Source: Pantoea sp. Ap-967 (lineage in GTDB: Bacteria; Pseudomonadota; Gammaproteobacteria; Pseudomonadales; Pseudomonadaceae). From it: DNA of 64,000 nucleotides. Positions 34,423 through 42,383 of the stretch are shown here, one piece after another. Numbering within the stretch: position 1 is the stretch's first letter; every line of letters begins with the position of its first letter. Position numbers and translations under genes: made by a program. The DNA is taken from contig NZ_VWXK01000002.1 of assembly GCF_011752565.1 (NCBI RefSeq), forward strand, positions 331,413-395,412, written 5' to 3'. The notes below the pieces were generated by a model that had not been told where the DNA came from, made no database searches, and saw only the letters and a list, made by a program, of their open reading frames with translations.

Positions 34423-34464
34423 GGGTCCTGTGGGAGCGGGCTTGTCGAGGCGGCGAGTGGGGAA

Positions 34465-34950
34465 TCAGCGTGCCCCCTCCAGGGCATGGCTGCCCGCCAC
34501 GGCAATCGGGTCGTCGTGCGCCCCCACCGCCGTGCTAACCCCCACCGCACCGATCACCTTGCCCTCCACCAGAATCGGCTGGCCGCCGGCCAAGGTGGTA
34601 ACGTCCAGTGCCAACAGCGCCGGGTGGCCATCGTTCACGCGGTTTTCGAAGTTCACGCTGGGCGCGCCGAACAGCGCCGAGGCCTTGGCCTTGCGCATGG
34701 CCAGCTCAGCGCTGATCGCGGTGGCACCGTCCATGCGGCGAACGACAATGGGGTAACCGGCGTTGTCGACCACGGCGATCGAACCTACCCAGCCCTGTTG
34801 CTTGGCGTACTGGTCAGCAGCCTGGGCGATGCGCTCGGCAGCCGCCAGGTCCAGTTGCTTGGTCGAAGGCAACGCGACCGGGCCGCCAGCCTGGGCGCCA
34901 GCACAGACGCCCAGGGCCAGCGTGGCGGACAACAGCAATCGTACGAACAT
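34465..34950 (-). CDS. Exported GlcG/HbpS family protein
   Basis: 161 residues: signal peptide 1-21 (ending GAQAG) and one GlcG/HbpS domain with GWVGSIAVVDNAGYPIVVRR and LAGGQPILVEGKVIGAVGVS. HbpS binds haem in Streptomyces; GlcG members are of unknown function and often lie with oxidoreductases. Here it ends an operon for a periplasmic dehydrogenase with cytochrome c, compatible with cofactor or oxidative-stress support. Confidence 0.85.
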   Translation of the reverse strand: MFVRLLLSATLALGVCAGAQAGGPVALPSTKQLDLAAAERIAQAADQYAKQQGWVGSIAVVDNAGYPIVVRRMDGATAISAELAMRKAKASALFGAPSVNFENRVNDGHPALLALDVTTLAGGQPILVEGKVIGAVGVSTAVGAHDDPIAVAGSHALEGAR

Positions 34951-35010
34951 GAAATTCTCCTGATGACATTGAAAACGCGCCCGGCCAGCCGGGCACGTGA
35001 GGAAAGCGCC

Positions 35011-36342
35011 TCAGCGCAGCTCGGCCACCTGCGCGGCGGTAACGGCCACCTCGGAGTTGCCGAACTGCTTGAACAGGAAGGTGCTCAGGGTCGCAAGCTG
35101 GGCATCGCTGAGGTTGGCAAAGCCCGGCATGAACACCTCCTGGCCGTCGACCTTGCGATGCACGCCGTGCAGCAGCACCGACACCAGGTTGGTGGGCTCG
35201 GCGGCGCCCAGCACGCTGTTGCCGAATAGCCGTGGGTATTCGCCCACACCCTTGCCGGTGACCGCGTGGCAGGTGGCGCAGTTGGCGTTGAACATCACCT
35301 CGCCGCCCAATGCGTCGCTGCCCGGGTCGTACTGCGGGTGGCTGGCGCGCAGCGCGGTGGTGCCGGTGTAGGCCTGGCCCTGGCCGGTACGCGCAGGCGC
35401 GCTGCCCGGGGCGCCGCTAGCCGGCAGGTCGCGCAGGTAGGCGACCATGGCGTGCAGGTCGGCATCGGGCAAGTGGTTCAGGCTGTTTTCCACCGCCTCG
35501 GCCATTGGGCCTGCAGCGTTGGCCTTGCCATGCACGGCGCCGGTCTTGAGGTAGGTGAACAGCTCGTCATCGCTCCAGGAGCCGACACCGCTTTGCCCGC
35601 CGGTGATGTCGTAGGCCTTCCAGGCCCCCAGGTTGCCACCGCCCAGGTCCGGGTGGCCAAGGCCTTGGATGAAGTTGCGCGGGGTATGGCATTCACCGCA
35701 GTGCTCCAGGCTTTGCACCAGGTAGGCCCCCCGGTTCCACTGCGGGCTCTTGCCCGCCACCGGCAACTGGCGCCCGGACTGGAAGTTCATCACGTTCCAG
35801 AAGGCCATGGCCCAACGCTGGTTGAACGGGAAGCCCATGGTGTTTTCCGGCGGCTTGCTGTCGATTGGCTTGAGCGTGCGCAGGTAGGCCACCAGCGCCA
35901 GGGCATCGTCGTCGGACATGCCGGTGTACGAGGTGTATGGCATGGCCGGGTACAGGCGCCTGCCGTGCTGGGAGATGCCATTGCGCACCGAGCCGACGAT
36001 CTCGGCGTCAGTGAAGCTGCCGATGCCGTTGACCGGGTCCTGGGTGATGTTGGTCGAATAGAGCCTGCCAAACGGTGTGTCGAAGGCCATGCCACCGGCA
36101 TAGGGCTTGCGCGCATCGACGGTGTGGCAAGCCACGCAATCCGAGGCCAACGCCACGGCTCGGCCACGCTCGATCAATGCTGCGCTGTCCTGCCCGGGCC
36201 TGGCGGTGGGCATTTCGATCTGCGATTGCTTCCAGATCACGCCACCTGCTCCGATGCCTGCGGCCACCGCCACGGCGACACCGGTCAATGCCAGCACCCG
36301 CCAGCGGGCGCGGCGTTTTGTCGATCCTGTTTTCATCAGCAT
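35011..36342 (-). CDS. Triheme cytochrome c subunit of a membrane-bound dehydrogenase
   Basis: 443 residues with an N-terminal hydrophobic anchor (about 15-37) and three haem-binding motifs: C69VAC72H73, C215GEC218H219 and C355ATC358H359. This is the cytochrome subunit of gluconate/2-ketogluconate/fructose/alcohol dehydrogenase complexes, passing electrons from FAD to ubiquinone or an oxidase. Follows the large subunit by 10 bases. Confidence 0.92.
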   Translation of the reverse strand: MLMKTGSTKRRARWRVLALTGVAVAVAAGIGAGGVIWKQSQIEMPTARPGQDSAALIERGRAVALASDCVACHTVDARKPYAGGMAFDTPFGRLYSTNITQDPVNGIGSFTDAEIVGSVRNGISQHGRRLYPAMPYTSYTGMSDDDALALVAYLRTLKPIDSKPPENTMGFPFNQRWAMAFWNVMNFQSGRQLPVAGKSPQWNRGAYLVQSLEHCGECHTPRNFIQGLGHPDLGGGNLGAWKAYDITGGQSGVGSWSDDELFTYLKTGAVHGKANAAGPMAEAVENSLNHLPDADLHAMVAYLRDLPASGAPGSAPARTGQGQAYTGTTALRASHPQYDPGSDALGGEVMFNANCATCHAVTGKGVGEYPRLFGNSVLGAAEPTNLVSVLLHGVHRKVDGQEVFMPGFANLSDAQLATLSTFLFKQFGNSEVAVTAAQVAELR

Positions 36343-36352
36343 GCGCCGCTCC

Positions 36353-37978
36353 TCACACCGAAGCCTTGATGATGCTGTCGGCGGCCAGCAGCGACAGCGC
36401 CACCCCGGTCAGCGTCGAGTTGACCAGCGCTGCGGTCGGCATCACGCCGGTGCCCCCGAAGTACAGGTTGTCGTGGTCGTGGGCCTGGGCCAGCTTGTTG
36501 CACACCGAGGTGTGCGGGTCGCTGCCCATGCTCAGGGTGCCGGTGATGTGCTGGCTGTTGGTGTACTGGCCGCGCTCGGAGAACTTCACCTCGGTGCCAC
36601 CGGATGCGCTCACGCAGTCGGCGAAGTGCTCGCGGCAGACGTCGTAGCCACGGTGCACGTACTCGGGGAAGCGGTAGTGGATTTCCATTTTCGGAATGCC
36701 CCAGGCGTCTTTCTGGTCGCTCAGGACGATGCGGTTTTCCGGGTCTGGGAGCATCTCGAACATCGACTTGAGCAGCACGAAGCGTTCGCCATCGCGCTTG
36801 ATCTTCTCGTTCAGTTCCTTGCCGTAGTAACCCTGGGCCACGTATTTCTCGGTCAGGTAGCGGGTCGGGTTGTCGTTGTGCACATCGATGCGCAAGGCCG
36901 AGCGCTCGCTGCGGAAAGCGCCGTCGCGGGTGTTGTTGATGCTGCCTGGGCACATTGGGCCACGGCCGATGTACAGGGGTTCGTCGGCAAGGTACTCGAC
37001 GGCGCTCGCCGGGTGGTCCATCAAGCGGCGGCCAACCTGGTCGGTGGCGTTGGCCACGCCGTTGGGGTTGCGCTCATCCTTGGACATCAGCAGGATCTTC
37101 ACGCTTTCCATGGCATTGGCGGTGAGCAGGAAATGCTTGCCGGTAACCCGGTGTACCGCTTTGTTCTGGTCGATGAAATGGGCCGCGACGATACGGTTGC
37201 CCTCCCCGGTTTCAAGCTTGAACACCACCGCGTTGCTGATCAGGTTCAGGCCCAGCCCCTGGGCGCGGCGCACCGACATGCTGCCGTTGTACTGGGCGCC
37301 GATTGGGCAAATGGGCATGCAGTTGTTGTTGCCGCAGCACGCCGGGCGATCGTCGTAGGCCGCGCTGTTGCGCGCTTGCGGGCCAGGCAGCAGCTCCAGG
37401 CCTACCGCTTCGTAGCGTTGGCGCAGGCGCTCGAAGCCGTAGGGCAACGGCAGCACGTCCATCGGGTAAGGCATCGAGCGCGGCGAGCCGTAGTCACCGG
37501 CCAGCGTGCCGCCACCGGAGACGCCCATCTCGATCTCCGCTTCGCAGTAATAGGGTTCGAGGTCGTCGTAGCTGATGGGCCAGTCGACCGACTGGCCGTA
37601 CAGGCTCTGCATGCGAAAGTCGTTGGGGATCAGGCGCCAGGCCTGCCCTGCCCAATGCCAGGTGGTGCCGCCCACACCGCGAATGAATTGCGCGGTATAC
37701 GGGGCCGGGCCCTTCTGGATCAGGTAGCCGTTGTCGTGCGGGACGAAGTTCGGGTGCGGCGCCCAGGGCATCATCGGGTACGGCGCCATGTGGTTGTTCT
37801 TGTATGCGCCATTGCGATAGTTGGACACCAGCATGGCCTGGTCCAACGGTGCGCCGGCTTCCAGCATCAGCACCGACAGGCCCTTGCGCAGCAACTTGAC
37901 GGCCGCAGCGCCACCGGCGGCGCCGGCACCGATGATGACCACATCGGCCGACAGGGGGGTGGAATTCGAATCAGGCAT
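36353..37978 (-). CDS. GMC-family FAD dehydrogenase large subunit (gluconate 2-dehydrogenase type)
   Basis: 541 residues from the ATG at 37978. FAD motif VVIIGAGAAGGAAAVKLLRK (about 13-32); C-terminal substrate/flavin motif HITGTLSMGSDPHTSV and GTGVMPTAALVNST. It lacks its own signal and is exported with the Tat-bearing small subunit, as in gluconate 2-dehydrogenase and fructose dehydrogenase. The start overlaps the small-subunit stop by 8 bases. Substrate: a sugar, sugar acid or polyol, not resolvable from sequence by eye. Confidence 0.9.
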   Translation of the reverse strand: MPDSNSTPLSADVVIIGAGAAGGAAAVKLLRKGLSVLMLEAGAPLDQAMLVSNYRNGAYKNNHMAPYPMMPWAPHPNFVPHDNGYLIQKGPAPYTAQFIRGVGGTTWHWAGQAWRLIPNDFRMQSLYGQSVDWPISYDDLEPYYCEAEIEMGVSGGGTLAGDYGSPRSMPYPMDVLPLPYGFERLRQRYEAVGLELLPGPQARNSAAYDDRPACCGNNNCMPICPIGAQYNGSMSVRRAQGLGLNLISNAVVFKLETGEGNRIVAAHFIDQNKAVHRVTGKHFLLTANAMESVKILLMSKDERNPNGVANATDQVGRRLMDHPASAVEYLADEPLYIGRGPMCPGSINNTRDGAFRSERSALRIDVHNDNPTRYLTEKYVAQGYYGKELNEKIKRDGERFVLLKSMFEMLPDPENRIVLSDQKDAWGIPKMEIHYRFPEYVHRGYDVCREHFADCVSASGGTEVKFSERGQYTNSQHITGTLSMGSDPHTSVCNKLAQAHDHDNLYFGGTGVMPTAALVNSTLTGVALSLLAADSIIKASV

Positions 37979-38516
37979 GGCGTTCGCTATCTTTTTGCAG
38001 GGCGTAGGCAGGGGGGTTGACCCAGAAATTCGGGCTTGAGGTGCAGTAGCTTGGGGGCTGGACGAAATCGGACACTGCCTGGTAGGCCGCCACGCTTTCG
38101 AAGGCGACACATTCGCGCACCCCGTCACCGTCCTCGACGGTGCCCAGGTACAGCGCAGTGTTCAGGCGCAGGAACAGGCTTTTCAGGTCCGGGTTCAGGC
38201 TGGCCAGCGTTTGCAGGCGCTCGGCCGGGGTCGGGAGGGCGGACAGTTCAGGAAGCGTGGCCAGCAGTTGCTCGACCAATTGGTCAAGGCCGGGCAGCGT
38301 TGGCTGAAGCTTCTGGTGCACCAGGTCGATCAGCTCGCGATCGACACCGATCTGGCCGGAAAGCTGGTCTGCAAGTGAGATGAACGGGGCCGGGGCAGCA
38401 GGGACTTCAAGGGCGCCGCCGGCCGCCAGGGCCTTGGGCAGAAGTTTGGGTGCGCCCAGCGTCAGCAGCATCATGCCAGCGCCGCTGGAGACAAAGAACT
38501 CTCGTCTACTAAGCAT
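37971..38516 (-). CDS. Tat-exported dehydrogenase small subunit (gluconate 2-dehydrogenase subunit 3-like)
   Basis: 181 residues from the ATG at 38516. MLSRREFFVSSGAGMMLLTL is a twin-arginine signal. The rest resembles the small subunits of sorbitol/gluconate dehydrogenases, which act as export chaperone and anchor for the FAD subunit. First gene of a four-gene operon: small subunit, FAD subunit, cytochrome c, GlcG-like. Confidence 0.82.
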   Translation of the reverse strand: MLSRREFFVSSGAGMMLLTLGAPKLLPKALAAGGALEVPAAPAPFISLADQLSGQIGVDRELIDLVHQKLQPTLPGLDQLVEQLLATLPELSALPTPAERLQTLASLNPDLKSLFLRLNTALYLGTVEDGDGVRECVAFESVAAYQAVSDFVQPPSYCTSSPNFWVNPPAYALQKDSERHA

Positions 38517-39053
38517 GGGAATTACCAATGAATGGGAAGCTGCCCAAGAGGGATAGGCATAGGCTCCCCTTTTTGGGCGGCGGCACCGTATCACATGTTA
38601 CTAAATGTGTAGTTAACTTTTTAAAACGCTGAAAAGCCTGTTTTAGAAGGCTTTGTCGTCTTATTGCTAGACTTAAGGCGAGTAGTTTTGCGCATTGAAA
38701 TAATGCTAGCCCGAGGTCATTCCAACACAACTACTGTTGAGTGAAACGCTCTCTGTTCGGACTTTTGTGCATGCAGGCGCATTGAGTGATTTCAACGCGA
38801 AGTGTCGAGTCGTCCTCAGTATTTTCGGGGTCGGAATGCCCTACCCGCCCTGCAAGTACCCCGTGCAATTGCCCACTGGAGCCCGGTGGCCGAAATAGGA
38901 ACAGACAGGCTCTGTTCCAGGCGGGCGATAGCGGCCAAGCGCACGGGTGCTTTCAGTAGGTAGCCTTTTCAACGGCTTGATACCAAAGGAAATTTTTCAC
39001 TGGAGCGTTCGATAACCGCCCACTTTAATCTCGCCATGGCCAAAGCCATCGTT
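38517..39053. other. Intergenic region upstream of the dehydrogenase operon
   Basis: About 540 bases without a credible ORF. 38590-38720 is AT-rich (TTAACTTTTTAAAACGCTGA) and should contain the promoter of the dehydrogenase operon, read leftward. No repeat, RNA gene or convincing hairpin was found from 38720 to 39050. Confidence 0.5.
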
Positions 39054-39168
39054 GTAGGAGCGAGCGCAGCTCGCGATGGGCTGCAAAGCAGCCCCGGCGT
39101 TCCAAGCCGCGAAGCTGAAACCCTGGGGCCGCTGCGCGCCCCATCGCGAGCTACGCTCGCTCCTACCG
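39054..39168. repeat. REP pair core (GTAGGAGCGAGC type)
   Basis: Same core as 34309-34422 in the opposite orientation (TGGGCTGCAAAGCAGCCCC first). Just downstream of the GST stop. Confidence 0.85.
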
Positions 39169-39210
39169 GGGCGGCGCCGGCCTGGGCCTGAATTGCAGGC
39201 AACGCAACCG

Positions 39211-39816
39211 TCAGATCAAGCCTTCCGCTTCCAGGGTCTTGTGCACCGCCGGGCGGCTGGCAACGCGCTTCTGGAACGCGACCACGGCCGGCCAGGGGGA
39301 TAGGTCGACCTTCAACATCGGTGCCCAGTTGACGATGGTGAACAGGTAGGCATCCGCCACGCTGAAATGCTGGCCACTCAGGTAGTCCTTGCCTTGCAAG
39401 GCCTTGTCCACTACCCCCAGGCGCTTGCCGAAGGTTTCCACGGTCTTGCTTCTGGCCTCCGGGGTGATGCTCGGGTTGAATAGCGCGGCAAGGGTCTTGT
39501 GCAACTCGGTGCCGATGAAGTTCAGCCATTCCTGCACCCGCGCCCGCTCCAGCGACCCCGCTTGCGGCAGCAAGCCAGCCTGGGGCTTCTGGTCGGCCAG
39601 GTACTGGATGATGGCCGGGCCTTCGGTGAGCACCTCACCGTTGTCCAGTTGCAAGGCTGGCACGTAGCCCTTGGCGTTGATGGCGTAGAAATCTGCGCCG
39701 CTGGCCGTGGTGTGCTGCTTGAGGTCGACCTTTTCGGCGGTGTAGGGCAAGCCCAGTTCGTTGAGCACGATGTGCGGCGAGAGTGAGCAGGCACCTGGCG
39801 TGTAGAACAGTTTCAT
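39211..39816 (-). CDS. gstA: Glutathione S-transferase (GstA-like)
   Basis: 201 residues from the ATG at 39816. N-terminal thioredoxin fold MKLFYTPGACSLSPHIVLNE with the beta-class cysteine (C10), the GSH-binding EGPAIIQYLAD, and an all-helical C-terminal domain. Beta-class GSTs conjugate glutathione to electrophiles. Gene order places it behind the ferredoxin operon, but a 112-base gap precedes it, so co-transcription is unsure. Confidence 0.9.
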   Translation of the reverse strand: MKLFYTPGACSLSPHIVLNELGLPYTAEKVDLKQHTTASGADFYAINAKGYVPALQLDNGEVLTEGPAIIQYLADQKPQAGLLPQAGSLERARVQEWLNFIGTELHKTLAALFNPSITPEARSKTVETFGKRLGVVDKALQGKDYLSGQHFSVADAYLFTIVNWAPMLKVDLSPWPAVVAFQKRVASRPAVHKTLEAEGLI

Positions 39817-39928
39817 CGTTTTCTCCCGTGAGGTAAGGCCAGCCGTAAGGCGGCTGGCGCGGCGAAATACTCTGCAACCCAGCCGATATGACACCAAAAG
39901 CCGAGCGCCCACAAGGTGTGGCCACCGA

Positions 39929-40696
39929 TCACAGGCACTTGAGCGATTGCGCCAGGTCGGCGAACCGGTACGACTCGGTGATCAGCCCATCGACCTTGAG
40001 CGCATCGCGATTGCGCTCGGCCTGCGCGCGCAGGGCCTCGCTGACGTTGACGTTCAGCGCTATCTGGCGCGGCATGAAATCGGCATCCGTTTCCTTCACC
40101 GGCACCGCCGTTTTTTCCAGCTGGGCGATGCTCTGCTCGGAAAGCTGGGCCGGGTGGATCACCCGCTGCACATCCCGCTCGCTGCGCCGGTTGTTGCTGC
40201 GGATGGTGAAGTCCGGCGCGGCAACCCGGCCACTTGGGCTGTACATCACCGCCGTTACCAGCCGGTCCAGTGCGCAGTCTTCTTCCTTGCGCCGGTGGGT
40301 GATGTCGCGCACCGGGCGCTCCGGCAACGCCAGGCGGGTAATGCCGAAGTCGTTCAAGGCGCCCAGCACCTCGCGTGGGTCATCCGCCACCTGGATCTCG
40401 CGCCGGGGCGGCCAGAAGTCGAAGTTGCCGTGCCCTCCCCACCAGCCCCCCACGTGAATGGCGAACATCTCCGGGTAGACCTTGCGCTCGGTGCGGCGAA
40501 CTGGCTTGGAATCGTAAAAGCACATGCACGCCAGCTGGATCAGGTGGGTGGCGCCAAGCGCGGCCAGCGGCTCGTAAATCAATACGCCCAGGCGGTCGTG
40601 GGCGTTCCAGTTGGCGAACACATCACCGCTGCTGGCGGGCGTGCCGTTCAACTCGACTTCGTAGAAATCGGTTCTCAAAGCGTCGATCACATGCAT
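39929..40696 (-). CDS. Uncharacterised protein, 255 aa, in a ferredoxin/reductase operon
   Basis: No family recognised. 255 residues from the ATG at 40696, no signal peptide or membrane segment. Striking features: a Trp/Gly/His-rich stretch HVGGWWGGHGNFDFWPPRRE (about 86-105), a basic HRRKEEDCALDRLVTAV, and ADFMPRQIALNVNVSEALRA. It follows the Rieske ferredoxin by 28 bases on the same strand, which makes it a candidate for the enzyme or partner that receives electrons from the ferredoxin. No iron-binding motif of known oxygenases is visible. Confidence 0.7.
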   Translation of the reverse strand: MHVIDALRTDFYEVELNGTPASSGDVFANWNAHDRLGVLIYEPLAALGATHLIQLACMCFYDSKPVRRTERKVYPEMFAIHVGGWWGGHGNFDFWPPRREIQVADDPREVLGALNDFGITRLALPERPVRDITHRRKEEDCALDRLVTAVMYSPSGRVAAPDFTIRSNNRRSERDVQRVIHPAQLSEQSIAQLEKTAVPVKETDADFMPRQIALNVNVSEALRAQAERNRDALKVDGLITESYRFADLAQSLKCL

Positions 40697-40724
40697 AAGC
40701 GTTCCTCGCGGATGGATGTTCGGT

Positions 40725-41042
40725 TCAGGCCGGAATGATGCACTGCACTTCGCCGGCCTCAACGCGCACGGCGTAGGTTTTCAGGCCGCACTCGGCAGGC
40801 CCCTCCAGCACCGCCCCGCTCTGGATATCGAAGCGCGCGCCGTGCAGCGGGCATTCGATTTCGGTGCCCTCCAGCCAGCCGTCCGACAGCAGCGCATAGG
40901 CATGCGGGCACACATTTTCGGTGGCGTAGTAACGCTCTTCGACCTGGTAGACGGCAATCATCTTGCCATCGACTTCACAGGCGAACGGCGAATCCGGCAA
41001 CACCTGCTGCGCTTCGCAGACTTTGGTCCAGACAGCTTCCAT
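40725..41042 (-). CDS. Rieske [2Fe-2S] ferredoxin
   Basis: 105 residues. The cluster ligands are C45-P-H47 and C64-P-L-H67 (NVCPHAYALL and ECPLHGARFD), as in the small Rieske ferredoxins of aromatic dioxygenase systems. Its ATG shares a base with the reductase stop (TGATG). It should carry electrons from that reductase to an oxygenase; no oxygenase alpha subunit is in this operon, only the unknown 255-aa protein. Confidence 0.92.
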   Translation of the reverse strand: MEAVWTKVCEAQQVLPDSPFACEVDGKMIAVYQVEERYYATENVCPHAYALLSDGWLEGTEIECPLHGARFDIQSGAVLEGPAECGLKTYAVRVEAGEVQCIIPA

Positions 41043-42280
41043 CAGACAACCCTCCGTGCCGGGGTGCGTTCCCCTGTTGTGCGTTGCGCCGAAACCAGGG
41101 CCGAAGCGTACAGCTCGGCAAGGGGCTCGTTGCGCTTGATTGCGCGCCGGATCGCCGAGATATCGCGGTTGCGATTCGCGGCAATGGCGCACACCAGACG
41201 ATCTTCATCATCCCACCCCAGTGCCAGCCACTGCCCAGCGTGCACATCACCCAGGTAGGCGTACTTGCCTGCCAACTGCGGCAGGCCCAGGCATTGCAGG
41301 GTGCTGCTGTACTGGTCGGACCACAGCCATGGCATCTCACCATAGGCTGCCGCCGCATCGCCTGCGGCAGCGCGGCCAGCCACGCTGCCCTGCTCCCCGG
41401 CGGCCGTCCAGGACTCCGAGCGGGTGCGCACGCCCAGGTGGGTGACCGGGTAGCAGGTAACCTCCCCCGCTGCGAAAATGGCCGGGTCGCGGGTCGCGCA
41501 GGCCCTGTCGACAACGATGCCATCGGCCACGTCCAGGCCACAGGCCTGGGCCAGTTCCGCATTCGCTTGCACGCCAATGCCCACCACCACCACATCGGCC
41601 AACACAGGCCCGGCCGAGGTTTGCACCCGGGCCTTGCCCAATGGGCCAGGCTCGATGGCCGCCACCTGCGCCTGCAACTGAACCTCCACCCCGTTTTCCA
41701 CATGCAGCGCCTGGGCCCAATGGCTCAGCGCCGCGCACCCGGTGCGCGCCAGCAAGTGTGCCTGCGCCTCGATCACCGTCACCCGGCAGCCGCGCTGGCG
41801 GGCAGCAGCGGCCACTTCCAGGCCGATGAAACCACCCCCGATGATCACCACGCGGGCCTCGCTGACCAGTTGGCTGCGCAGCGCCAGCGCATCCTCGAAG
41901 GTTCGCAGGTAATGCACCGGCGCCCGGGCCACTTCACTGGGAAGCCTGCGCGCACGAGAGCCGGTGGCAATTATCAGCTTGTCGTAGGCCAGTGCTGCGC
42001 CGCTTCCCAGGTGCACCCGTGCATTATCGCGGTCGATCTCGCCCACCGATGCCCCGCCCAGCCACTCCACGCGCGGCTCGCCGTACAGTTCGTGCCCGCC
42101 GAGCATGGCCGGCGACAGGCTGTCACCAGTCAGAAAACCCTTGGAAAGATGAGGCCTGTCATAAGGCAACTGCGGCTCCTGGCTCACCATCGCAAGGCGC
42201 GCCTGGGGTTTGGCTTGTAGCAGGCTTCTTGCCGCCTGGTGGGCGGCCGCGCCGCCGCCGATGATCACGAACTGTTCCAT
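41042..42280 (-). CDS. FAD-dependent ferredoxin reductase
   Basis: 412 residues. FAD motif IIGGGAAAHQAARSLLQAKP near the start, the NAD(P)-binding VVIIGGGFIGLEVAAAARQR at about 145-164, and the second FAD motif IFAAGEVTCYPV near 268-279. Typical of reductases (BphA4/HcaD type) that pass NADH electrons to a Rieske ferredoxin. First gene of the operon and divergent from the MocR-type regulator gene. Confidence 0.92.
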   Translation of the reverse strand: MEQFVIIGGGAAAHQAARSLLQAKPQARLAMVSQEPQLPYDRPHLSKGFLTGDSLSPAMLGGHELYGEPRVEWLGGASVGEIDRDNARVHLGSGAALAYDKLIIATGSRARRLPSEVARAPVHYLRTFEDALALRSQLVSEARVVIIGGGFIGLEVAAAARQRGCRVTVIEAQAHLLARTGCAALSHWAQALHVENGVEVQLQAQVAAIEPGPLGKARVQTSAGPVLADVVVVGIGVQANAELAQACGLDVADGIVVDRACATRDPAIFAAGEVTCYPVTHLGVRTRSESWTAAGEQGSVAGRAAAGDAAAAYGEMPWLWSDQYSSTLQCLGLPQLAGKYAYLGDVHAGQWLALGWDDEDRLVCAIAANRNRDISAIRRAIKRNEPLAELYASALVSAQRTTGERTPARRVV

Positions 42281-42328
42281 GGGACCCTCCCAGCGTTACC
42301 GGTTGAGAGGACTGTAGCGAGCCACCAC

Positions 42329-42371
42329 CTGTACTACAATGCACACATTTTCGTGATTTCAAGTAGTACAG
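42329..42371. promoter_or_regulatory. Candidate MocR operator, perfect 9-bp inverted repeat
   Basis: CTGTACTAC (42329-42337) and GTAGTACAG (42363-42371) are perfect inverted arms separated by 25 bases, in the 103-base gap between the reductase and the divergent MocR-type gene. Arm centres are 34 bases apart, about three helical turns. Autoregulation and control of the ferredoxin operon are inferred. Confidence 0.65.
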
Positions 42372-42383
42372 ATTGGAGACTCC

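Noticed and set aside
36107..38020. 637-codon plus-strand frame opposite the dehydrogenase genes
   Set aside because: Spans two real genes on the other strand and has no recognisable domain.
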